A DNA stretch of 64,000 nucleotides from Rhopalosiphum padi (lineage: Eukaryota; Arthropoda; Insecta; Hemiptera; Aphididae): NCBI RefSeq assembly GCF_020882245.1, contig NC_083600.1:12586001-12650000 (forward strand), written 5' to 3'. Positions within the stretch are counted from its first letter, which is position 1. The number at the start of each line of letters is the position of its first letter. This document shows positions 52,379 through 64,000 of the stretch, piece after piece. The notes below the pieces were generated by a model. It searched no databases and had not been told where the DNA came from. It saw only the letters and a list, made by a program, of their open reading frames with translations. A program made the position numbers and the translations under genes.

Positions 52379-55300
52379 ATGTCGGCTTCAAGAGGTACAG
52401 ATGCAACAAGGGTGCTCAGAGGTGCACAAATGGTGTTGGACGAAATATTTAAGGCCAATGAACTTGTATGCAAAAAGAACATGAAAAACTGTAGCATTAC
52501 AACTGCATTTAAAGATACTACAGTTCAATTTGCCGACAGGCTTGGAGCAGCTAAATTAAAAGTAATGCAATGCAATTTCTATAATTTATAATAGATGATG
52601 GTGAATATTTTAGGTATACTCTGTGTATACCAATAATTCATAGACTTCATTACCCGTGCTAATAATATAGATTAGATTAACAAAAAATATTAATTTAATA
52701 ATAAAACATTAAACCGGTATAGTTTAATTTTATGTATTATAAAGGTATGTTGTGACACTATAGTATAGAGTATAGACCGATAACAATTAAAAACATGATA
52801 AACATTCCCATTTTGCTAATCATACAGAATATTGATCCAGTGTTTCCCTAATCCATCACAAGCATAGCTTAACTTTACCACTTTAAACTTTTTAGGTTAC
52901 TCAATTAATGTATTGCTGTAGTAATGCAGTATTTAAGTAGTCTTTAGTAAAATAATTATTTACTGTTTCTATCCAGGTTTATTAATGACTTATGTGTTGA
53001 ATAATTTCTGTTTTGAGTATTATATTTTCATCTTTTGTCAACTTTAAAATTATTGGCTCTTGTTAAGTTCTTTGATATGGTCAATTAATATTGAGTTATT
53101 ATGAGCCACTAAAAACATGTATTTTTAGATCATGACTATATTTTATCTTTAAGCAAAATATTTTTATTGATGTGTTGATTTATGTTCATAATTGTTTTTC
53201 TTCTATAGCCAGAAAACATCACGAAAGAAGTTTCTGAAAGATCAGCTATGGTATTTGAGGGTCTGCGAAATATCATCATTATGACACGTAAGTTATTAAT
53301 ACTAAAATTCCAACAAACATTATTAATTCTATATATTTGTTTATAGTCCAGCAAAATAATCAGTCTGAAGAAACTATATATCCTAATGTAATAGATATTG
53401 CACCTCTTGATCAAATTCCTAATGAAGGTCAAGCATTAAGCGGACCATTTAAGGTTCCGAGTGATGTATTGAAAAAACATTGTTTCTATGGATCTTGCAC
53501 TAGAGATTTGGTTATTGATCCACTTAAACCTAATATTATTGGACAAAAATTGTATTATAGTAGTAATGGAAACGAATCAAAACAAAGTGCAACTGATAAA
53601 AGTAAAAATGAAATTAAAGAAAAACGTAAACCAACTGTTAGCAAAAACTCAAAACCAAAACAACAGGTTGTTTAGAATTTCTTAGAATTGTTTAAGAGTA
53701 TAAAACTAAATTCTGAAAACAATTTTTAGTTAAGTGGTTCTGCAAAACAGAGAACTGTGCCATCTTCACATATTGGTCGAATGTTGTCATTTGGTGGACT
53801 TGCAGCTGGAATAGGTATTGGAGCTGTTACAGAAGTGACAAAACGTACACTAGGAGTTAGCAAATCCACCTTAAAAGAGGATGGTGGTTACATGGAAAGT
53901 GCATTTATATCTCCAGAAAATGCTGAACGTATTGCTAATACATTATGCGAAGTTCGAGGTTTGTTAATATTATCATACAATTTTTAAATATTAGTATTTT
54001 TGATTTTTATTATTTTCTAGGTGCTGCTTTAAAAATTGGTCAAATTCTTAGCATTCAAGATAACAATTTATTAAGTCCACAGTTGCAGAAAGCATTTGAA
54101 AGAGTGCGCCAATCAGCAGATTTCATGCCAACTTGGCAATTAGAAGTAATAATGAATTAATTTTTGTTTGTTATTACTTTCCAAAATTTTTATTTAATTA
54201 TTTTTTATATTTAGAAAGTATTAGCTAAAGAATTGGGTACTAATTGGAAAGAACGTTTCAACACTTTTAATTTGAAGCCTTTTGCAGCTGCATCTATTGG
54301 TCAAGTACATGAAGCTACCATTAAAGATGGAACTAGAGTTGCAGTTAAAGTTCAATATCCTGGTGTTGCTGATAGTATAAAGAGTGATATTGATAATTTG
54401 GTCGGTGTTATGAAAGTGTGGAATATGTTTCCAGAAGGCATGTTTATAGATAATATTGTTAAAGTGGCTAACAAAGAACTGTCTAATGAAGTAGACTACA
54501 TTAGAGAAGCAGAATGTACAAGAAAATTCAGAGAGTTATTGGAACCTTATAATGATTATTATGTACCAAAAGTCATCGGTAAGTCTTGCAACATTATATT
54601 TTTTTGTAAATTGCCATTGACCTGATTAAAATAATTTATAAATTAAAATGTATAACTTCAAAATGTTATAGAAATTACAAGCCTATATGATATACATTAC
54701 TTAAAAGATGTTTTTATTTTAGATGAAGTTAGTACCAAACGTATATTTACATCTGAATTAATTGAGGGAATTCCATTGGACAAATGTAATAACATGGATC
54801 AGGAAACCCGTAACAATTTGTGTTTTTTAGTGTTACAATTGTGCCTTAAAGAGCTTTTTGAATTTGCATACATGCAAACTGATCCAAATTGGGCCAATTT
54901 TTTTTATAATGAAAGGACTAAACAGGTAAATTAGTATCATAATTAATATAATATTTTATTGTTGATTTCAAATATAATTATTCTATTCATTTCTAAAATA
55001 TAATATTAAATAAAGAAACTGAATTGTTTTTTAATTCAGTTGATTTTATTGGATTTCGGAGCAACTCGTTCTTTTGATCAAAAGTTTTTAAGTGATTATT
55101 TAAGAATCATTAAGGCAGCAGCAGACAACAATCGTGAACTAGTTCTGAATTTTTCCAAAGAAATGGGATTTTTAACAGGATATGAGTCAAAGGCAATGGA
55201 GGAAGCTCATGTTGATATGGTAATGATTATGGGAGAAGTGTTTCAGTATGATGGAGAGTATGATTTTGGCTCTCAGAATTCTACTAAACGTATCCAATCA

Positions 55301-55534
55301 CTATTACCAATAATTCTACATCAACGATTAGCACCTCCACCTGAAGAAATTTATAGCATTCACAGGAAATTATCTGGTAATATTATCAAAATTTTATTAT
55401 ATTTAAAATAATAAAAGATATGGTTATTTCTTTTTTTTACAGGTATATTTTTACTTTGCTCCAAATTAAAAGCCAAGTTTATGTGCAGAAAATTATTCTT
55501 TGATACTTACGAACAGTTCAAACACAAATATTAA
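52379..55534 (+). CDS. COQ8: COQ8 / ADCK3-type atypical kinase for ubiquinone biosynthesis
   Basis: Nine exons: 52379-52561, 53209-53287, 53347-53666, 53730-53958, 54021-54145, 54215-54578, 54723-54925, 55040-55376, 55443-55534. They join in frame to 643 residues. Diagnostic ABC1/COQ8 motifs are present: the KxGQ motif KIGQILSIQD (275-278 onward), the alanine-rich loop AAASIGQ (336-342), the nucleotide-binding lysine VAVK (357), the catalytic loop QTDPNWANF (485-493) and the metal-binding DFG (506-508). A GGLAAGIGIGAVTE stretch before KxGQ is the usual single membrane segment. COQ8 is a mitochondrial inner-membrane, matrix-facing ATPase that supports the coenzyme Q synthesis complex. Start: ATG at 52379, giving MSASRGTDATRVLRG. 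AATAAA lies 57 bases past the stop (55591). Length and KxGQ favour COQ8A/B over ADCK1/2/5. Confidence 0.95.
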
Positions 55535-56927
55535 CAATTTCAATGGTAGTAATTTATATATATAACACTTTTAGATGTTATTCATTTACAAATAAAATGT
55601 GCAATTGAGGAAAAAAAGATCAACATTTTAAATTTTCTAAATAATATATTGTTTTTATTGCTTTATTATTATTATTATTTTTTTATTATTAAAAAGTAGC
55701 ATGTTATTATAATTACAATTGACTAAATTTTTGAATCAAAACAATTACTAAAAATACTATGGTCTATATGTAGGAAAACAGTTTTCCTTATAAAGGATTG
55801 TTTTTGTAGCTTTTAATAATTGAGTACCTACAACATAATTTTGGTGTATAATTTTTTCAAATAGTTTATTTATTTAAAAATAAATAGACTAAGGTTTGAC
55901 TAAAAAAAAAAAAACACATAAATCTTTAAAAAAAAAAACAATAATAAATACATAAAAAACAATAAAACTTTATATATTCATAAAGACAGTGTTTCTTCAT
56001 ATTAATGTCTTTTATTAACATAACACATTAGTTTTTTTTATGAAATATAAAGAAAAAAATTCATTAGAATAGAGAGATACAAAAAAGAAAAAGACTATTA
56101 TCTTGTAAATACTTGTAAAAATGTATTAATATAGGTATCAGATTTTTTCATTGGTATGTTGTAGCATTGCTTAAAGCAGAGAGAGGTCTCATATGTATTA
56201 CTTCTCCAAATTCTTCACTATAAAAGTATAAACATGTGCTATTGTTCATTTTGAAGTTCTTGTAGGTAATAGAAATGAAAATTATTAATTGTGTTGATTG
56301 TCTCTGAACACTAATACTTCATAGAAGCACATAAAACTAATTCTTTTATAATTTTGATATAAGTTACTAACGATCAAGAGAAAATAAAGTTATAAAAAAA
56401 AAAAATATATATAATATATTAATATATTATGTAATTATATATTTATCATAAGAATAAACTTAACAAAAAAAAGATATTAACAAATATGGTGAACAGCCTG
56501 GCATTTTTCTTTTTTTTTGTCGAAAATATCAATATGGTTTGGTCGTACCAAAAAACAATTAAAAATTTATTTATTTTTTAAAAAATACTATCACAGTGCT
56601 TCCTAAGAGCAAGAAGACAAAAACGTTCAATTAACAATACATAATATATTACTCGAGAGAAAAAACTATCACCGTTTCAAAAAATACCTTTTACATTTAT
56701 TTTTTTATTATTATTTTTTTAACTAACCCGCACGATGTAAATCATTAAACATTATTGTTCTCATTAATTTAATAGTTAATTTTCTGGCGGGAGGGAGAAG
56801 TTCTTTCTTTTCTGCAAGTATAAATAAAGTAAATAAACTATTTTAATCTGTGTTACGTATAAACTAGTCAACAAAATGCTAAACGGAGTAGGCTATATTT
56901 CATTAAACGCCGCAGTCGCGGTGCGTT
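55535..56927. other. Spacer between convergent 3' ends
   Basis: It holds the COQ8 3' UTR (AATAAA at 55591-55596) and the 3' UTR of the FoxN gene on the other strand. The sequence is extremely AT-rich with many A- and T-runs. No gene or repeat boundary was recognised. Confidence 0.5.
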
Positions 56928-59900
56928 TTATCTGAATTTGTCCTTGTGATGTTCGATGATCACCGACGCGGGCTCGTTGTTGTTGTCCGTCGACTGTTTC
57001 TTCAGGTACATCTGTCGCAGGGTGTCTGTGCACTCTCGTTTAGCATCGATGCACTCGACGCTCGAAGAACGTTTGCGTAAACGGCGGGTGGTGATGCCGG
57101 CCAGGTTCAACAATGCGTCAGCGCCCTCGACTATTTTACGACGTTCTTCTGCGTCCTCTTTGCACAGACTGCAACGGAAAACAAAACGATTATAAATATA
57201 AATCCAACCAGTCAAATTCCGAAGGGGAGGGGGCTAGACGAGTATATAGATGCGGTTTATGGATAGTTATTATAGGTAACCTACCGATGTTTCTAAACTC
57301 GGTGCAATCGTGTCATTATTTCCTATTTTACATCCTGTTGTCCCATTTTTTTGCGAATAAATCGACAATGCATTTATTATACTATATTAGTATATAATTA
57401 TTCGTAATTAAAATCGTTTTCGTTTTTGAAAGAATCCACCGCGGGCGACGGGAAATATTTTTTGCATGCGACGAATTGAATCGTTCGGATAATCAGATTA
57501 ATATATTAAAACAGCATAAGAGAAATTTCACTATTACAGCAATATTTTTTGTTATTTAAAATAAATGATAAAGAGAAAAAAAATGACATGCTATGGAATT
57601 TTGAATATCTATGAGAGAGGGTTTTAACAATTTTAAAATTGAAATATAAATGAATATGTTAAACTGCGACTATGTAGGTACCTGTAGGAACATTGCAGAC
57701 GTTGATGACGGGTTAAAAAATGTCTAAATGGTTTACTCGAAAACTATTTTAATTATAACATGGCTATTAAACCCAAGTGCCTACTTAGTTCGTTTCGGGA
57801 ATAATTAAATCAGAAAATACTGACTACCTGTTATCATTTGAAAAACGGTTTAAGGTATGAAGACAGTAGATACGTATTAGTCTCGCTGTACTATACAGTT
57901 GTATGAAAAACGATAAATTATTAATTATTAGCAAGTAGTAAGTACTAAGTACCCATAATATGTACATTATTTATATTTAACACGCTACAAAGTTGTTGGG
58001 AATTATTAGTGTAGTAGTTTGTTGGTGTACATTGTACAATAAGGAATATATATTACGGCGACATTGCGACAATTTGATGATAATACGATATGGTAATGGT
58101 AAAAATTGTAGTAAATGTAAATACAAAAAATAAAAATATTTAAAGAACAACCGTAATGTAGAATAAACCTTATACTAATTAGTAAATACTAACTAATAAT
58201 TGCTAAGTACCTACCTAATAATGTTCTATATGTATAACATATCACCATTTGTATATTAATGGTCATTTGTATATTCGTTAGTCGTTATATTGAAATATAG
58301 TAAATTATAATATTATAAGGACGCTATAATAACCCCATATTATATTATCTCCTTCTTACAAACTTACAAGTATACAACATGGGAGATTTGGGTTCGGGTT
58401 AGGTATTTTGTGATGTTATCTTTTTTAATAGTTATCAAAATTAATTTACCTATTATCATTATTCATTATCAAACTTTTAACATTTTTAAGGAGTTTTAAT
58501 TTTGAAGCAAGTATGAGCATTTTAAAATTCGTAATATTTTACACGTGCAGCAGTGTTTTGTAGTAGGTACATTATCATTATTCGTTTGAAAATGTTTATC
58601 GTTAATACTAATATATAAACGACAAACAGAGATAATATTCTAACCGTAAGTTATATACATAATATAATCATTCTCGTATTAAAATTATCAATATAAAATT
58701 AATTCTGCTAAACGCATGATGAAAATATACAATATATACGTCGTTAGTTACGTTTGTAAGACGAAGATTACACATGTTTCAAATTTCATACGACATGGAA
58801 AATATTAAATAATACAATCAGTAAGTTGAAAAAATAGTATTTGAAGTACCTGTCCATTTTGAAGCAGTTGTCGTAGGTATGATCCTCGCTTGGGCATATC
58901 GTAACAATTGGATATAGCTGAAAAACATTAATTAGATTAATTAATTTATCAACATAATATTATATTATGCTTTTTACATAATTTGCTATCAAAGCCCTTT
59001 TTTGGTGGGGAAAATTTCCTATTCTAATTACCTATTTCAGTACTTAGTAGCTCTATAGAAAATTTATTCAGCGTATTTAACCGAAAAATTTCGAATAAAT
59101 AATGGAGCTGATTATCTTTAGTAAAATATTGCATTTTATATTCTAGCATTTAATAATTCGGTGCACACAATGTTTGAACAAACCACAAACTTACATCTTT
59201 GCTTGCAGAACATGTTTTAATTATTTATTATTTTAAAATTGTATTTTATAAAAATCATATTTTAGACTTTTTATTAACCAAATGAAAGTATAACAATAAA
59301 TCATTGTGTTTACACAAATAACGATATATATATTAGATAAATTGTATTTAATATAAACTATAAAAATAGAGTGTTTTGAAAAATTACAAAATTATAAATA
59401 GTTCCTAACAGTGGTTTCTATGAATAAAATATAGTTTCAAAATTATATTGGTCATAAAGATTATTGAACCTATAACTTATTTCTATCTTTCAAATTAGAT
59501 TTTAAAGGAAAATTTAACTATTACAAAAGTCTAGGAAAAAACAATTGTAATCGAAAGATAGTTTTTTTGTAAAAATATTATAACAGGAACAGGTGTTATT
59601 GTAGTAATATAGTATAGTCAAACTACTAAAATCATAATTACTTTCATGGACATAAAAAATTCACCTTTATCATAACTACCTGCGCCCCATAATAACATGT
59701 GATTGTGAATACACAGTCCTTAACAAAAGGCAATGAAAGGAAATTAATGATATTTGAGAGAAAAATACTCCGAAACAAATATGGGCCACGTTTCAACCAA
59801 GAAACGAATACCTACGAAAGAATAATGAATTATAGAAGTTATACAACAGACTAAATAATATATTATCTTAGCGTTTATTAGGAACACACGACTAGAGTGG

Positions 59901-62878
59901 TTTGGACATACTTGGAGAGTAGATGGACAACTAATAAAAAAGTACTTGTAGAAAAAATGTACAAAACAAGGCCCCTAGGAAGACCAAGAACCCGGTGGAT
60001 CGATGTAATAACCAGATTTGAAAGAGATAGACCATAATGTAACCTTTGAGTTGATTTACAACAGATAAATGGATGGCGTGACCTCTTGAAGGCAGCAATG
60101 GTCCTTAATGGACCGGTAAGCTGAGAAAAAGAAGAAGATTATAAAAAGGTACCTATATTTATTTTTGAAGATAAAATAGTATTGTGATGATCGGAGTTAA
60201 TATCAAAAATAATCTTTTTTCTTATAATAGACTATATGATTTTAGTACAAAATATACACAGACCAATTTGCTGGTGTAGCAAGTCATCTGTTAACATTAA
60301 ATATTGCAGAGACAAATTTTCATTAATAAAATTTGTTTAATTACAGTATTACACGTATCAAGGTCTGTTAAGAGGACGTCTCATCCGCATGTGTTGTGTC
60401 TCCGTCTTACACACGTACGACATGGTCAATTTTCGTTCACCAGTTTTAATATTGAAACTTTTGTGCTTTTAATTTTAATATTAGAGTGAATTGACCTATT
60501 ATCAAACTTTTAGGTAAGAATATTATTTGTGTTCTCTCGTTGGCTTTTTACGATATTTTAATTTTTAGGTGAGTTATGAATACGAAATTATTAAATATAT
60601 AAAAATGATCATAATTCATTTAAAAATTAAAGTATCGTAAAAATCCAACGAGAGAACACAGATAATGTTCTTACCTAAAAGTTTGATAATAGGTCAATTC
60701 ACTTTAATATTAAAACTAAAAGCACACTATTGAAGCTGGTGAACGAAAATTTACTATGTCGTACGTGTGTAAGACGGAGACAACACATGCGGATGAGACG
60801 TCCTCTTAATTGTTTATTATTTTTATGGGTATCTCTATCATTATATAGTAATACAACTACAAATTTAAAATAAAAAAATGTTATAATATTATTCATTACC
60901 AAGTTTTAACGTCATTTGTAAAATTACTCTTATAGATTTATTTCAATGAATTAGAAAAAATTAGAATTATTTGAATAAATTAACTCTTTGTACAGCCGTT
61001 ATTTCAACACTTTATTTGCGTCGAATACACATTGTATAATATAATATTATTTTTAAGAAATTAAAGAAGTAAACATTTACTTTCAAGAAAATAATATAAA
61101 ATAGTTTGGAAATGTAATTAACGAAGTGTATAATATTATTCATTTAGCAATATCAGTCTAAGTATGTATTCATTATAATGTACCATCGTCTTAAATATGA
61201 TACATTTATACATAGTATTAAGTACTGAAATACCTATAGTAAATATTTTGGCTCTTATTTACGGAGTTCCATCAATGTTTATTAATAAACATACAAACGC
61301 CATGTTCTGACAGACGCGTGACGGCGGAACAAACGCGTGCGTGGGTAAGTAACGTAAAAATAAAAACCAAGGTAATCAAATAAAATAATGTTACTGAGAA
61401 TTATTCAATGTAGATATTTACGTACCCCGGCTAGTTCTGGATCCGTGTCAGGTTTTGTTTGCGTTAACTGCCAATCTGAAATTAATAGACTAATTAAAAT
61501 TGCTTGCACGTCTCGTTGTGTAAGTAAAATATGGTCTTTCCTGACGATATGATTATTAAAGCGTGTTAATGAACGAATTTAACATAATAATAATACAATA
61601 TATCATCATATTAATCACATCATCACCACGAATCGATTGAGAGTAATAGTAAAGTATTTGCCATTACCATATTATTTTTAAACGCAGCCATTGGAAATTA
61701 TATAATATTATTAAAAAATAATGAACATGAATATTATGTATTACATTATTTACATTGTTATAACGAATTTCATTTCCGAAGAAGTCGACACCTGTAGTAT
61801 ATTATGGTCTGGATTTAGTTAAATTATTATTGCAGTTATCGTCGCCAATTGCAAGACGTATATATATAAAAATAAGTTGAAAAATAAAATAAAGCAATCA
61901 ACATCCTCGCCATTTTTATCATATTGGTAATCACAGAGCTAATTATATTTCGGAAATCATGATTTATTTAATATAAGACAAGTATGTGATATGTTAAATA
62001 ATTATACCATTAATTTACCATTTATGTTTAAAGGATAACATATATTTTTGATTTCATATTCCAAAGCTGAATATTTTTCAGAGTATTTCGAAGTATAAAA
62101 ATTAGATTTCGAACGAGAAGTTAATTACAGTTGCCAGTTTTTCAAGTTTAAATTATCGGAATATAGGTATAGTGGACAAACATCTTGTGGAAAATATGTT
62201 GATAAATAATGCAATTTCAACTAACGTTCAAAGTGGACATGATAATATATCCTTGCCAACATTTAACGTAGTATGATTATTTTATTTATTCTGTGATGAT
62301 ATTATGTTTATCTAATTTTAGATAAATCATTTAGCATGTGATATAGTAACCAATTGAGTAAAGTGTAGTCATTATTGTTTATTTGTATTATATTATGCTT
62401 TTAACTTTTCAAGTTTCCAATGCCAAATATTTTCTTGAAAAATGTATATTTTAACATAATCATAAATGTACCTAAACTTCTTTATAGCTTATATGATCCC
62501 ACCCCATATTATGCAACTGGCGATACCTTTACCCAGGCTAAACGTGCAGGTTACGATATCATTCCATGATTGGTGTAATTATTAGAATAATAATATTATG
62601 GTTTTGTTTAACTAACCTCTGTCGTGCACGATGCGCACGTGCGGACCGTGCTTGAGCACCAACATTGCGGTCGCTGCGTCCACGTCACTGACCGTGGACA
62701 TCTCGTCTTCGCTCCGTTCGTCCTTGACCGTCTCCATGGTCTCGCCTCGAACCGTCGGGCTCGTGTTCACCGTCGACTTTTTGCTGTATCCCTTAGTGTA
62801 CGGGGTCTTTTGCAACGCTTGAATCAGGCACGGCCGGTATGAGGGTTCAACCATCCAAAGGGAACCTTTTCCCAAGTT
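56928..62878 (-). CDS. Forkhead transcription factor FoxN2/3 (Ches-1-like), C-terminal part
   Basis: Four exons (5' to 3'): 62878-62617, 61475-61426, 58917-58850, 57168-56928 (TAA). They join in frame to 206 residues. The first begins at an acceptor (CTATAG) with NLGKGSLWMVEPSYRPCLIQ then ALQKTPY. This is the end of a FoxN2/3 forkhead domain (GKGSLW-x-V-x-P-x-Y-R-x-x-LIQALKKTP is the family pattern). The rest is the C-terminal tail, with an acidic DERSEDEMSTVSDVDAATAM and, in the last exon, EGADALLNLAGITTRRLRKR, resembling the ALLNLAGI motif of FoxN3 tails. The start codon and most of the DNA-binding domain lie right of the window. FoxN3 proteins are nuclear regulators, mostly repressors, linked to cell-cycle checkpoints and craniofacial or neural development. 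FoxN1/4 were not favoured because of the tail motif. Confidence 0.82.
59715..60150 (+). mobile_element. 5'-truncated non-LTR retrotransposon remnant
   Basis: One frame reads RLEWFGHTWRVDGQLIKK. After a shift it reads KVLVEKMYKTRPLGRPRTRW and IDVITRFERD. This RLxWFGH-x-R / GRPrxRW-D pattern is the C-terminal end of non-LTR retrotransposon ORF2 proteins. The fragment has a frameshift and stops, and ends in an AAGAAGAAGA tail near 60140, as expected of a 5'-truncated insertion. It lies in a FoxN intron, in opposite orientation to the gene. Confidence 0.75.
60371..60806. mobile_element. Foldback MITE family A, best-preserved copy
   Basis: Near-perfect inverted arms of about 200 bp. The left end AGAGGACGTCTCATCCGCAT and its inverse at the right are flanked by TA (within TTAA on both sides). 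Open frames 60304-60489 and 60699-60902 are the two arms read in opposite directions and encode similar nonsense peptides. Close arm identity suggests a fairly recent insertion. It lies in a FoxN intron. Confidence 0.88.
62040..62180. repeat. Degenerate fragment of foldback family B
   Basis: TTTCATATTCCAAAGCTGAA then TATTTTTCAGAGTATTT matches the arm of the 27650-28265 and 22300-22745 elements (TTTCATATTTCAAAGCAGAA, TTTTTCTGAGTATTTTG). No termini are visible. Confidence 0.6.
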
Positions 62879-64000
62879 CTATAGTAGAGGGTAAAGTCAA
62901 TTAAAGCTATAATGATTGTTATTGTTATTATTACAATATTCATCAACATGCCACCCTGCTCAACCGCCAAATAGACAACGCTATTACACCAGACGTCCAG
63001 ACAGTCATTATTAATATTTATGCATATATCATATATGCATCATGTATAAAAAAAAATAATAACAATGGACGTGTTGAGTCTAATGTTAACAGACAGTATA
63101 ACTCAAACTGGGCAGTAGGAAATAGTGAAATATTAACAAGAGAACAGTTAACTAAGAATATGACTGCATAAAATCAAAATAACCATATATTATTCTTTTT
63201 AATTCCAATTTTTTCATAATCACACCATTATTATCATAGAATTATACACAAATAATTATTGAGTTAAACTTGAAAATTGCTTTTATAAACTCTTCCACAA
63301 CTATCAAGTCTAGTACACCAGTCACCAATATCTTACTTTGAGAAATAGGGCCAGAAGAAAATTCTTGCAACATAACGGTATTTCTCTACTCATACTACAT
63401 AACAGCGCTTCACCACTATATACAATGCACTCCCACTACTTGTCAAAAAATGAGAAAATATATCACTGCTTCTATTTGGATGTTCAATGCAAATAATCGG
63501 TGCATAATAATTGGGTCCCAAACGTGAGCGAGGAAAAAATAGTATTATTGAGTCCACACATGAAAAGAGTAAAATTTATATATCAACAGTTTAAATGAAT
63601 AAAATACATATTACATGTCATTAAATTAATCAATTTTTTCAAAATAAACACAAAAAATATTTTTAACAATAATACATACAGTATACAGTCCCAAGTTTAT
63701 AAAAATAGGAAGGAAAATATATTTTTTTTAAGTTTTAAGAGATTTAAATAATATTAAAACATGGATTAAATTAGTACAACATTTTTAATTTCACAATCGG
63801 TATGTTTCTAAAAAAATTAAAGACTTAATTAGTTCTATTAAGGATGATACTATAACTCAGTTTATATGCAGTCAAAATAATTCATTTAAATTTTAAAATG
63901 TTTGCATAAATAAACTTACCTACTGGCTATATTCTATACTATAAGTATAGATCATCTCAGTGAAACATATATTAATCAAAACTAAATTTTATTTTTTTAT
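62879..64000. other. FoxN intron running off the window
   Basis: Sequence upstream of the forkhead-end exon (minus-strand gene). No further forkhead exon, repeat terminus or RNA gene was recognised. It is uniformly AT-rich. Confidence 0.5.

Noticed and set aside
60304..60902. Two similar small ORFs on opposite strands (LRLTHVRHGQFSFTSFN and LRLTHVRHSKFSFTSFN)
   Set aside because: They are the two arms of one inverted repeat, not a conserved gene pair.
62624..62842. Plus-strand ORFs opposite the forkhead exon
   Set aside because: They are antisense shadows of the FoxN exon 62878-62617, whose frame carries the GKGSLW...LIQAL forkhead motif.
1..64000. CRISPR arrays, operons, tRNA or rRNA genes
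   Set aside because: The window is intron-bearing eukaryotic DNA. No spaced direct-repeat array, cloverleaf sequence or rRNA-like block was recognised by eye; a covariance-model scan would be needed to exclude small RNAs.

Overview
The window is AT-rich, intron-rich eukaryotic nuclear DNA from an animal, almost certainly an insect. The gene content (an insect-type glutamine-rich Argonaute-2, a 7-transmembrane gustatory receptor), the very low GC, the recurrent TAGGTA/TACCTA words and the density of small DNA transposons suggest an aphid or close hemipteran relative. The order-level placement is inference, not proof.

Layout. (1) 486-12404 (+): 3' eight exons of a reduced-folate/thiamine carrier (SLC19) whose first exon lies to the left. 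(2) 14502-33979 (+): a complete Argonaute-2 gene of about 21 exons, with introns crowded with MITEs and long inverted repeats, plus a minus-strand pseudogene fragment in intron 2. (3) 36185-42824: a nest of two hAT transposons. A full-length 4.25-kb element with an open ZMYM1-like transposase (minus strand, nine exons) has inserted across the left edge of an older 2.36-kb hAT-type element. The older element has no transposase but carries a small ORF and a GC-rich segment. (4) 43401-44125: a foldback element with repeated TTTTCGGCC motifs and a perfect 8-bp target duplication. After it come a dispersed-repeat stretch and a small derivative of the same hAT family. (5) 45834-50078 (-): a gustatory-receptor gene with a strikingly GC-rich 1-kb first exon. 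(6) 52379-55534 (+): a complete COQ8/ADCK3-type gene for ubiquinone biosynthesis. (7) 56928-62878 (-): the last four exons of a FoxN2/3 (Ches-1-like) forkhead gene that continues beyond the right edge. A non-LTR retrotransposon remnant and a foldback MITE sit in its introns.

The genes do not form a functional cluster. They are unrelated host genes (vitamin transport, RNA interference, chemosensation, quinone synthesis, transcription) separated by transposon-rich DNA. The link worth following is between Argonaute-2 and the inverted repeats inside its own introns, which could fold into double-stranded RNA. All exon models come from reading frames and GT/AG splice sites by eye. No alignment or expression data were available.
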